DNA of 5,557 bases from CAZZIZ01 sp964654535 (GTDB lineage: Bacteria > Bacteroidota > Bacteroidia > Chitinophagales > UBA2359). The number at the start of each line of letters is the position of its first letter. The stretch's first letter is position 1. The notes under the pieces were generated by a model. That model searched no databases, was not told the DNA's origin, and worked only from the letters and a program-made list of their open reading frames with translations. The position numbers were made by a program, and so were the translations under genes. The stretch covers positions 1 to 5,557 of the forward strand of contig CAZZIZ010000216.1 of assembly GCA_964654535.1 (NCBI GenBank), written 5' to 3'. This document shows positions 1 through 5,557 of this stretch, in pieces.

Positions 1-88
1 TCCCCAGAGGTTTCCGCCGTGTTTAGCTAAAGTTGATGTAAAGGTTTTTTTCACTACGACTAATGTAAATATTTTCGAGCAAGCTTAA
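1..88. other. Edge of an unresolved neighbouring gene, two competing partial reading frames
   Basis: Two frames stay open to the window edge. On the plus strand, frame 2 is open from base 2 to a TAA at 86-88 and would give a 28-residue C-terminus ending NVNIFEQA, directly followed by the structured element. On the minus strand a GTG at 54-52 would open an 18-residue N-terminus beginning VKKTFTSTLAKHGGNLWG, with no visible ribosome-binding site. Neither peptide is recognised. The left-hand sequence is too short to choose between them, and possibly neither is coding. Confidence 0.25.
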
Positions 89-241
89 GGCCCGCAGCCA
101 GGATAGAAGCGGTATGAGGTGCTGTTCAAGTTTAGTGAAGCAAGGAGTGGCGACGGTTGAGCGCCTAGCGAAAACTAGCCACGACTATGCTGAACAAACT
201 TAAACAGTGCCGAGTACAAGCGGATAGCCTGTTGCTGCCCA
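86..241 (+). ncRNA. Large structured intergenic element, resembling the Flavo-1 RNA motif
   Basis: This gene-free stretch folds extensively. GCAGC (94-98) pairs with GCTGC (234-238), and AGG (100-102) with CCT (228-230). Positions 118-133 pair with 196-211 in a 16-position helix with one mismatch (C127 against A202) and two G-U pairs. Inside it GTGGC (147-151) pairs with GCCAC (178-182). Single-strand-like motifs GGATAGAAGCGG (101-112) and AAGCGGATAGCC (218-229) flank the central helix. From memory these resemble the paired GATAGnAGCGG / AGCGGAnAGCC motifs of an intergenic element common in Flavobacteriia, probably the Flavo-1 RNA; this naming is recall, not a search. The plus orientation follows those motifs. 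It lies just downstream of hutI on the opposite strand and could alternatively act as a 3' end structure for that transcript. There is no T-tract that would make it an ordinary intrinsic terminator. Confidence 0.5.
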
Positions 242-254
242 AATATTATAAAAA

Positions 255-1490
255 CTACTGCTTAAGCCCTTTCAAGAATACATCCTGAATGTGGTTGCTG
301 CCAAAGTAATAAGGTATCTCGGCCATATTGCTCATCGCTTTGGTCAAGATAATGTTGGCTTGCTTGCCACGGGTTATTGAGCCCAGACTTTCCTGCAAGT
401 CCATAGCATAAGCGCCGTTCAAAGTCGCGGCAGCAATGGCTTCTTGCGGAAGCATTTTGCATTTTAGGCAGCCCAAGGAAATCACAAACTGCATATTGCC
501 CGTTGGCGTTGAACCGGGATTAAAATCGCTTGCCAAAGCTAAAGGCAAACCGGCATCCATCATTAAACGCGCAGGGGCATATTCCATATTTAAGAAGAAA
601 GACGCGCTCGGCAAAATAGTAGGCATTGTTTTCGTACCCTGTAGGGTCGCAATTTCGGCTTGGGTCATTTGCTCTAAGTGATCGACAGAAATGGCATTGA
701 GCTTTACGCCCACTTGCACGCCACCCGACACGTTCATCTGATTGGCATGTACTTTTGGTTTGAGTCCGTAACGCTGACCGGTTTCTAAAATATACTCCGC
801 TTCTTCAACGCTGAAATATCCATCTTCGCAAAATACATCGCAATAATCTGCCAGTCCTTCGTCGGCAACTTTGGGTATCATTTGGTCGCAGACTAAATTG
901 ATGTAGCCGCTGCGATCGCTTTTGTATTCGGGCGGAATAGCGTGCGCACCTAAAAAGGTGGTTTTAATAGTAAGTGGAGTTTTCGTTTTTAACTCACGCG
1001 CTACTCGCAACATTTTTAACTCGGCTTCTAGGGTTAAGCCGTATCCACTTTTTATCTCGACTGCTCCAGTTCCCTGATCGATTATTTCTTCCGCACGCTC
1101 CAATGCGTCGTCGAGCAATTCCTGTTCGCTGGTGTTTTGTAATCGCTTCGCTGAATTTAAAATACCTCCACCCTTTTCTGCAATCTCCTCGTAGGTCAAT
1201 CCTTTAATACGATCAACAAATTCACCAGCTCTGTTTTGAGCGTAGATTAAGTGCGTATGTGAATCGCACCAAGCGGGTAGGACCATTCCTCCACGAGCAT
1301 CGATCATACCGCCAGCGGGAGCTGGCTTCTCGCTCATGGGCCCATAGTCTTCAATCTTGCCATCGCGCAATTTGAGCCAGGCGTTTTTGAGGCTTTTTAT
1401 ATTGGCCATATCATCGCCGGCGAGCCAATGCTTTGGCTCGTCGACAATGTTGACCAGTTCCTTGATGTTTATTATAAGTAGCGTAGACAA
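255..1490 (-). CDS. hutI: Imidazolonepropionase (imidazolone-5-propionate hydrolase)
   Basis: This cytoplasmic metal-dependent amidohydrolase performs the third step of histidine degradation, hydrolysing 4-imidazolone-5-propionate to N-formimino-L-glutamate. The 411-residue length is normal for the family. Visible signatures are HTH at residues 78-80 (metal ligands), KSGYGL at 147-152, AHAIP at 182-186, H248, the SVDHLE segment with H271, and LASDFNPGS with D322. H78, H80, H248 and D322 match the zinc ligands described for Bacillus HutI. Residue 251 is Gln where the Bacillus enzyme has Glu. The start is TTG at 1490; the next ATG (residue 28) would remove the N-terminal strand that reads STLLIINIKELV as in other HutI proteins, so TTG is preferred. 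An in-frame TAG lies just upstream. The gene begins 42 nt after the stop of the lipoprotein gene, on the same strand, and no other hut gene is in the window. Cotranscription with the B12 uptake genes is an inference. Confidence 0.95.
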   Translation of the reverse strand: MSTLLIINIKELVNIVDEPKHWLAGDDMANIKSLKNAWLKLRDGKIEDYGPMSEKPAPAGGMIDARGGMVLPAWCDSHTHLIYAQNRAGEFVDRIKGLTYEEIAEKGGGILNSAKRLQNTSEQELLDDALERAEEIIDQGTGAVEIKSGYGLTLEAELKMLRVARELKTKTPLTIKTTFLGAHAIPPEYKSDRSGYINLVCDQMIPKVADEGLADYCDVFCEDGYFSVEEAEYILETGQRYGLKPKVHANQMNVSGGVQVGVKLNAISVDHLEQMTQAEIATLQGTKTMPTILPSASFFLNMEYAPARLMMDAGLPLALASDFNPGSTPTGNMQFVISLGCLKCKMLPQEAIAAATLNGAYAMDLQESLGSITRGKQANIILTKAMSNMAEIPYYFGSNHIQDVFLKGLKQ

Positions 1491-1532
1491 TTCGAGAATT
1501 TTCTACGAAAGTAAGAAACCCTTTACTAGCGA

Positions 1533-2630
1533 TTAGCGGAAATATATTTTGCTTGGCGCAAATCCTACAGCGTATCTATTGACCTCCAGCCCAGTTTCTA
1601 TGTCTACCTTAACAACTTCACCAGGGGCTACAAAACCCTTCGGATCACTTAGATATAAGAATTCTTCCGAGGCGTCTATTCCAAAGTTGTAGTAAAAGGT
1701 ACCTTCAGCATTCTCAAAAACGGTAGTGCGACTTTCCCAAGCATCATCTATACCCATACGAGTAACCGAACCACCGGTGAAATACAATACATCGCCGTCC
1801 GCATTCATCCTCATATTACTGGCAGAAAAACCAACACTGGCAACCAGGCTTGCACTATTCAAAGCGCCGTTTTCAAATCTGTATAGCGAGTTGTTTTCAC
1901 TATTTGTCCAGTCGTTGGTAAGGACCCAGAGGTCACCATTTTTATCAAATGCCATATCACCGGGGATACCACTTATTTCCGCCACATCATTTGCACCAAT
2001 GGAGGCAAAGACAGCATTGGTCCGCATAAGCGCTCCAGTAATATGATTGCCTACATAGATTTCACCATTCATTTCTACTGCTTGGTCGTTTCCGCAGATA
2101 AAGGGATCTTCTAGCGTATTTGGACAGTCGTTTTCTAACCATACTATATGCTCTCCTGTAGTTTTATTGAGTGCCTGTAAATTTGAGTTGTCGCCATAGG
2201 TAACCAACATGTTATTACTTGTTGGTGGAATCGCAACATCATTTGGCATACCCTCCAATTGTATTGTTCTAATTAATGAAAAATCATCTGGATTTACGAC
2301 CTCAATCTTACTCGAATTGTTGACGACTATATAAGCCTCATCGTCAACTTCGTCGAAGCGCAAACGTTGTACTACGTCGCCAAGGCTAAAGTTGTTTCTT
2401 GACTCAAAAACATTGTTGTTTACTCCATCGGTCTCAAGATCAATGACTGAAATACTGGCATTACCCATGAGAAATTGACCCTCATTCAAGACAATCATTG
2501 ATCTTTCCGACGGAAGATTGTCATCGGCCCCCATTGAATCGTCGTCTTCACAGGCACTAAAACCTAAGGCCAGTATTATTAATAAGTACACTGATGTTTT
2601 ACTCAGTAATCCTTTCACACTAATTTTCAT
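1533..2630 (-). CDS. Surface beta-propeller lipoprotein, DUF5074/YncE type, probable BtuG-like corrinoid-binding protein
   Basis: A 365-residue exported lipoprotein. Residues 1-26 form a signal peptide (basic start, hydrophobic core YLLIILALGF) ending in the lipobox FSA-C27. The cysteine is followed by EDDD, an acidic stretch of the kind that sends Bacteroidetes lipoproteins to the cell surface. The remainder reads as repeated short beta segments of a propeller: VLNEGQFLMGNASISVID (48-64), VVNPDDFSLIRTIQL, LQALNKTTGEHIVWL, GDMAFDKNGDLWVL, and a final GFAPSKIYF. This is the DUF5074/YncE style. C169 and C179 could form a disulfide. Its ATG lies within the end of the receptor gene (11-nt overlap), behind a cobalamin riboswitch. 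BtuG of Bacteroides is a beta-propeller surface lipoprotein that binds B12 and partners with BtuB, so a BtuG-like role as capture lid is inferred mainly from fold type and context. A generic YncE-like surface protein remains the alternative. Confidence 0.75.
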   Translation of the reverse strand: MKISVKGLLSKTSVYLLIILALGFSACEDDDSMGADDNLPSERSMIVLNEGQFLMGNASISVIDLETDGVNNNVFESRNNFSLGDVVQRLRFDEVDDEAYIVVNNSSKIEVVNPDDFSLIRTIQLEGMPNDVAIPPTSNNMLVTYGDNSNLQALNKTTGEHIVWLENDCPNTLEDPFICGNDQAVEMNGEIYVGNHITGALMRTNAVFASIGANDVAEISGIPGDMAFDKNGDLWVLTNDWTNSENNSLYRFENGALNSASLVASVGFSASNMRMNADGDVLYFTGGSVTRMGIDDAWESRTTVFENAEGTFYYNFGIDASEEFLYLSDPKGFVAPGEVVKVDIETGLEVNRYAVGFAPSKIYFR

Positions 2631-4572
2631 TCTTTTTAATATTTCTATAGTTATAAGATAATTTTATTGAAAAATGCCTGCCAGGCATTATTTGATGCGG
2701 ACGATAGACAAAGGCTTGATTAAAAACGTTCCGAACCATTACTTGCACGTTTACATTATTCGTTCCAAAGAGTTTCGTGCGCAGCACACCTACATCTACA
2801 ACGTGTAGGTCGTCTAAAAACTCGGCGCCATCCCAGCGACGGTGCTGCATTTCGTATTGCGCGGTGACTTTTAATTGTGGAAACAGAAAGAAGCCAAGTG
2901 CGAGATTGCTCTTAAACTTCGGGTGAAACAATATTGGATCTCCATTCTTCTCGCGCGATCGATTCACATTTCCTGAGAAATCTATGGTCAACCTTTTTAG
3001 ACCTTTTCCGTTTAGGCGTCCAGTATGACGCAAACGCCAATCTAAGCCAAGTCGACTGACTTCCTTTATATTTTCGGGTGACCATATTCCTTCTGCATTT
3101 GGTCTCCACTGAATCCAATCGTTGGTGAAGTTGTAATATTCGCTTAGTTCCAGTTCAATATTACCCTTGTAAGGAATTAAAAATTGAAATTTCTGCGAGG
3201 CATCGACACCCAGCGAATGCTCTGGTAATAAGTCGGGATTACCTCCCGGATTCCAAAACCAATCGTTCAAACTTGGGAAGCGATAGTTGCGTGATAGGTC
3301 TAGTTTCCACGACTTCAATTTCTTATCCTTACGCTCGTCGAGCATTATGCTGATAGAGCCAACTGTTGGCATTAGCTCTCCATCTAATAAATCTTGACGC
3401 AGTGTTGCGCCGACAGTATATGCTCCTGGACTATAAAATAGACTACTCGAAACACCAAAAACATTGCGGGTTTCAGTCACGGCGAAATTATTAGTCTCTG
3501 CCTCTATAAAATCTGCATTTAGCCTCGCTGTAAAATTTAGAGCGTTTGCGCCGATAAACGAACTTGATCTACTTTGCGCAAAAAAGCTCGCTTTACGTGC
3601 CAGAGACTCGTCCCCATTGAAAGATATTCGATCGAAAACACCCGCAGCTCCAATTTCAATATTGTCAATTGCGTAAATAAAAGATGGACTACCCGAAAGC
3701 AAGAGACTAAAACGATGTGAAGAATCTTCTTGTCGGTCATCGCGGGAGGTTTGAAAGTCCTGAAGGGGAATTCCTCTTTCTGCAATGGTTCCCCAATAGT
3801 CGAAATCTAGAGAAGCGTTTTTGCTTATTCGTTGGACATAGTTTTGAGAAAAATTTAAGATTTGCCCATCGGCATTTTGCATTGGGGTTTCTGGGTTTCC
3901 CGCTAAGGCAGTGTTTCTGAATTTGAAGTTGTTCTCGAAATCACTTAAGGCAATCTTGGTTTGAAAGGAGCGCTGCTTTCTGCTCTGTCCGAAAGTTCCA
4001 GTTACAAAGAGGTTGTTGAGTGAACTATATTCCACACTGGCATTAGCGTGGGTTTGAATTTTGTCGTAGTAATTTAGTTTTCGAAAGGGTCCTTCTCCAA
4101 AACCGCCATCACTCAAACTAAGGCTACCACCTACTGTGCCTGAACCGGTCAAGGTACCCGAACTGATGTCGTTCACTTGTGGTTCCGCGAAAAAAGAACC
4201 AGGAACTAAACTAAAATCGAACTGACCCAAGAAGGGAGAGTTAATGTTGACGCCATTCCAAAAGACTTGAAACTGCTCAGGCGTGCTGCCTCGATAGTGC
4301 GCTACACTCGATCCACTTACCCCAAAGTTTCGAAAAATAAAACCAGAAGTGCTGGAAAGAAGCTTTGATAAATCGGCGGATGGATTTCCATTTCGGTAGT
4401 CGTCTTCTGCCGTGGTAAAAGCATAAACTATTTGTTTCGATGCTGCAGTTTTGACAATACGATTACCTACTACCGTACTTTCTGGAAGCGCGTTAATAGA
4501 ATCTGCTGGTTCTTGTGCTGTGAGCACCCAACAGAAACCCATGGATAATATGAGGGTTAAAACCTTTTGCAT
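2620..4572 (-). CDS. btuB: TonB-dependent outer-membrane receptor, BtuB-like (vitamin B12 uptake)
   Basis: A 650-residue TonB-dependent transporter that would carry cobalamin or another corrinoid across the outer membrane using TonB-ExbBD energy. Residues 1-19 are a signal peptide (MQKVLTLILS then a hydrophobic core ending VLTA, followed by QEPAD). ESTVVGNR at 31-38 is the likely TonB-box region. The plug domain spans about 45-155, with HYRGSTPEQFQVFWNGVNIN at 92-111 and SGTLTGSGTVGGSLSL at 138-153. A beta-barrel of alternating polar and hydrophobic strands follows up to HFSIKLSYNY, ending at Y642, with an 8-residue tail. There is no N-terminal carboxypeptidase-like domain, so it is BtuB-sized rather than SusC-sized. 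The ATG at 4572 is chosen over an in-frame TTG at 4599 because it puts the signal peptide at the N-terminus and leaves the riboswitch expression platform untranslated. B12 specificity rests on the riboswitch and the BtuG-like partner, not on residues of the receptor itself. Confidence 0.88.
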   Translation of the reverse strand: MQKVLTLILSMGFCWVLTAQEPADSINALPESTVVGNRIVKTAASKQIVYAFTTAEDDYRNGNPSADLSKLLSSTSGFIFRNFGVSGSSVAHYRGSTPEQFQVFWNGVNINSPFLGQFDFSLVPGSFFAEPQVNDISSGTLTGSGTVGGSLSLSDGGFGEGPFRKLNYYDKIQTHANASVEYSSLNNLFVTGTFGQSRKQRSFQTKIALSDFENNFKFRNTALAGNPETPMQNADGQILNFSQNYVQRISKNASLDFDYWGTIAERGIPLQDFQTSRDDRQEDSSHRFSLLLSGSPSFIYAIDNIEIGAAGVFDRISFNGDESLARKASFFAQSRSSSFIGANALNFTARLNADFIEAETNNFAVTETRNVFGVSSSLFYSPGAYTVGATLRQDLLDGELMPTVGSISIMLDERKDKKLKSWKLDLSRNYRFPSLNDWFWNPGGNPDLLPEHSLGVDASQKFQFLIPYKGNIELELSEYYNFTNDWIQWRPNAEGIWSPENIKEVSRLGLDWRLRHTGRLNGKGLKRLTIDFSGNVNRSREKNGDPILFHPKFKSNLALGFFLFPQLKVTAQYEMQHRRWDGAEFLDDLHVVDVGVLRTKLFGTNNVNVQVMVRNVFNQAFVYRPHQIMPGRHFSIKLSYNYRNIKKNEN

Positions 4573-4575
4573 AAT

Positions 4576-4593
4576 GCTTTTCTTCCCGAAAGC
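4576..4593 (-). promoter_or_regulatory. Expression-platform hairpin (P13-like) holding the receptor ribosome-binding site
   Basis: On the minus-strand RNA, GCUUU (4593-4589) pairs with AAAGC (4580-4576), leaving the 8-nt loop CGGGAAGA (4588-4581). The loop holds GGGAAG, the only purine-rich Shine-Dalgarno-like sequence near the receptor ATG, about 9 nt upstream of it. The loop CGGG (4588-4585) is complementary to CCCG in loop L5 of the aptamer (4710-4707). In E. coli btuB an L5-L13 kissing loop is the known switch that blocks ribosome binding when B12 is bound. The structure was found by eye, not by energy calculation. Confidence 0.65.
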
Positions 4594-4602
4594 GTACAAT
4601 AT

Positions 4603-4775
4603 TACTGGCAGGTCTTCTGGCTCATTTCATTGCTCTTGCCCTTCCCAAGCGATGTTTTGGTTTGTCGCTCAGTGGTTATGCAAAAGCTTTTTGAAACTTA
4701 CAGCAGCGGGTACTGCTCCGGAATTGCACCGGATTCCCTTTTCATCATACACGTATACACAGGTATGAACCAATA
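4603..4775 (-). promoter_or_regulatory. Cobalamin riboswitch
   Basis: The minus strand carries the full set of cobalamin-aptamer signatures in order. P1 is UAUUGGU (4775-4769) with GCCAGUA (4609-4603). AAGGGAA (4740-4734) leads into the UCCGG/CCGGA hairpin with loop UGCAAU. Then comes GCAG-UACCCG-CUGC (4716-4703) followed by UGUAAG. A peripheral arm is built from GUUUCA (4697-4692)/UGAAAU (4629-4624), GCUUUUGC (4687-4680)/GCAAGAGC (4639-4632) and GAGCGA (4670-4665)/UCGCUU (4652-4647), with the conserved CCACUG and GGGAAGG around the last helix. The B12 box AGCCAGAAGACCTGCC is at 4622-4607. It sits directly upstream of a BtuB-like receptor with no long terminator after it, so translational repression by cobalamin is expected. 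The long peripheral arm points to an adenosylcobalamin (class I) type, which is an inference. Confidence 0.95.
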
Positions 4776-4777
4776 CC

Positions 4778-4785
4778 CAAAGCTA
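4778..4785 (-). promoter_or_regulatory. Bacteroidetes-type promoter -7 element for the B12 uptake operon
   Basis: TAGCTTTG on the minus strand matches the Bacteroidetes -7 consensus TAnnTTTG in every fixed position. A few bases downstream lies the first base of riboswitch helix P1 (4775), which is where transcription would start. The -33 element is poor: CTTTAT around 4800-4805, spaced 14-19 nt upstream, rather than TTTG. The perfect -7 match and its location carry the call. Confidence 0.6.
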
Positions 4786-4919
4786 CACAGATTTCAGTGA
4801 TAAAGGCTTGGATTGAGTCATTAGGCAGTCAATTCGCCTAGAATATAGAGAGTACGGTGACTCGCCGTGTCCAATAGACTGCACGTCAAATGTGCGAACC
4901 TAAGAAAGGGACGTTCTAA
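4786..4919. other. Gene-free spacer between the small membrane-protein genes and the riboswitch promoter
   Basis: No reading frame of note was found. Three short inverted repeats occur: TAGGC/GCCTA (4822-4840), ACGG/CCGT around 4854-4868, and GCAC/GTGC (4881-4895). None is followed by a T-run on either strand, so no intrinsic terminator for the upstream small genes can be named, though read-through into the riboswitch operon is possible. Confidence 0.5.
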
Positions 4920-5183
4920 CTAGATAAAAAAGTAGTATACCACCCCAGCAGTGGCAAAAACGCCGAGTAGGCAAAAAACCAAGCCGAGAGCAAAACGCTT
5001 CTTGTTATAACCGCCCGCCCATTTTTGGACTTCTTGCTTTTCTTCTTCGCTCAGCTTTTTGTAGGTCTTTTTGCTGCCTTTACTATAGGCACCACCTTTA
5101 CTTGCCGAACTGAAAAGACCGCGCCTTTTTAGTTGGTTTCGATTATTGTTAACCGATGTAGCTCCGTTTTGTGTCGTTCCCAT
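4920..5183 (-). CDS. Small single-pass membrane protein of unknown function (second paralog)
   Basis: An 87-residue protein that is not recognised as a named family. The N-terminal 60 residues are very basic and polar (RNQLKRRG, SKGSKKTYKKLSEEEKQEVQKW), and one hydrophobic segment, roughly residues 64-86 (FALGLVFCLLGVFATAGVVYYFF), ends the protein. The basic part next to the segment predicts a cytoplasmic N-terminus and a C-terminal membrane anchor. It aligns along its whole length with the gene just upstream: NNNR/KNNR, the G-x-x-YxKGS/YGKGS segment, KKLSEEEKQEVQKW/KELTEKKKREVRSW, and YNKKR/FNRKQ before the membrane segment. It starts with ATG 6 nt after its neighbour's stop, so the two are surely cotranscribed. 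No Shine-Dalgarno sequence is visible; the upstream stretch is AT-rich, as is usual in this phylum. No link to B12 uptake is visible. Confidence 0.75.
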   Translation of the reverse strand: MGTTQNGATSVNNNRNQLKRRGLFSSASKGGAYSKGSKKTYKKLSEEEKQEVQKWAGGYNKKRFALGLVFCLLGVFATAGVVYYFFI

Positions 5184-5189
5184 AATAAA

Positions 5190-5492
5190 TTAGTTTTCCC
5201 AAATCATTATAAATGCATCAAGCACTCCGTGCTCAAGAATTGAGTAAACAATAAGCAGAGTCAAAAGGAAAACCACTCCGGTTATCGTCACAGCTTTTAT
5301 GCTCTGCTTACGATTAAACTCATCAGTCCAAGAGCGTACTTCGCGCTTTTTCTTTTCTGTAAGTTCTTTTCTGGGCTTAGTGCTTCCTTTACCGTAGGTG
5401 TCTGCGTAGGAAAAATTTCCTTTAAACATGTTCGTACGATTCTCTAGGGTAATCCTATTGTTCTTTGCTGAGGTTCTAGCGTGATCATACAT
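5190..5492 (-). CDS. Small single-pass membrane protein of unknown function (first paralog)
   Basis: A 100-residue protein, unrecognised, built like its downstream neighbour: a basic polar N-terminal region (residues 1-63, with YGKGSTKPRKELTEKKKREV), then a hydrophobic segment at about 66-84 (AVTITGVVFLLTLLIVYSI). It differs by a 15-residue tail after the membrane segment (EHGVLDAFIMIWEN), part of which is again hydrophobic. The ATG at 5492 is preferred over the internal Met22 because the KNNR motif conserved with the paralog lies before Met22. The 65 bases upstream to the window edge contain no clear TAnnTTTG promoter, so the transcript may begin outside the window. The pair probably arose by tandem duplication followed by strong divergence. 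Confidence 0.75.
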   Translation of the reverse strand: MYDHARTSAKNNRITLENRTNMFKGNFSYADTYGKGSTKPRKELTEKKKREVRSWTDEFNRKQSIKAVTITGVVFLLTLLIVYSILEHGVLDAFIMIWEN

Positions 5493-5557
5493 AATGTTAG
5501 ACTAAGTGGTGTTTTAAATAAACATTTCACTTATACTTTTGGTTCCTGAAATCGGCT

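Noticed and set aside
44..51. T-run as an intrinsic terminator on the plus strand
   Set aside because: No stable hairpin precedes it; the small palindrome TTTAGCTAAA at 22-31 is AT-rich and too far away.
1506..1513. Independent hutI promoter TACTTTCG
   Set aside because: One mismatch in the -7 element, no -33 TTTG at the right distance, and a leader of only about 10 nt; too weak to list as a feature.
3464..3920. Open frames on both strands within the receptor gene
   Set aside because: They overlap a full-length receptor with clear plug and barrel sequence; they are shadows.
4573..4599. In-frame TTG extension of the receptor gene to 4599, adding 9 residues
   Set aside because: It would put YAFGKKSI before the signal peptide and translate through the riboswitch's expression-platform hairpin. 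The ATG at 4572 gives a clean signal peptide.
4451..4800. Plus-strand open frames across the riboswitch (77 and 105 residues)
   Set aside because: They run antisense through the conserved cobalamin aptamer and the receptor start; the composition is unlike a protein and the RNA structure explains the sequence.
4822..4840. Hairpin TAGGC/GCCTA as a terminator of the small membrane-protein genes
   Set aside because: Only 5 bp with a 9-nt loop and no T-run on either strand.

Overview
The window looks like a chromosomal segment of a Bacteroidota (Bacteroidetes) bacterium, probably of flavobacterial type. The evidence is a SusC-era style of surface transport (a TonB-dependent receptor paired with a surface lipoprotein that has an acidic stretch after its lipobox cysteine), a promoter element matching the Bacteroidetes -7 consensus TAnnTTTG, weak or absent Shine-Dalgarno sequences, and a structured RNA resembling a flavobacterial intergenic motif. 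All convincing genes are on the minus strand, so they read from right to left.

Right part (5492 to 4920): two tandem, paralogous small membrane proteins of 100 and 87 residues, 6 nt apart, of unknown function. A gap of about 320 nt follows. It holds no gene, but it contains a promoter candidate (4778-4785) and a complete cobalamin riboswitch (about 4603-4775), with a small expression-platform hairpin at 4576-4593.

Centre (4572 to 1533): the riboswitch is the leader of a BtuB-like outer-membrane TonB-dependent receptor. Its stop codon overlaps by 11 nt the start of a beta-propeller lipoprotein of the DUF5074/YncE type, which in this setting is most likely a BtuG-like corrinoid-capturing surface protein. 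Together they form a receptor and capture-protein pair for vitamin B12 uptake, repressed by B12 through the riboswitch.

Left part (1490 to 1): imidazolonepropionase (hutI, histidine degradation) starts 42 nt after the lipoprotein stop codon, so it may be the third gene of the B12-controlled transcript. Downstream of hutI there is a non-coding stretch dominated by a large foldable element (about 86-241) with a 16-position helix and terminal motifs that recall the Flavo-1 RNA. The first ~88 bases are the edge of an unresolved neighbouring gene.

The most interesting points are: (1) a readable L5-L13 kissing loop in which CCCG of the aptamer faces CGGG within a purine-rich candidate ribosome-binding site; (2) a 15-of-16 complementarity between the aptamer's peripheral arm and the receptor's start codon; (3) the placement of hutI behind a B12 riboswitch; and (4) the structured element at the left. 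No mobile element, CRISPR array, tRNA or rRNA was seen.
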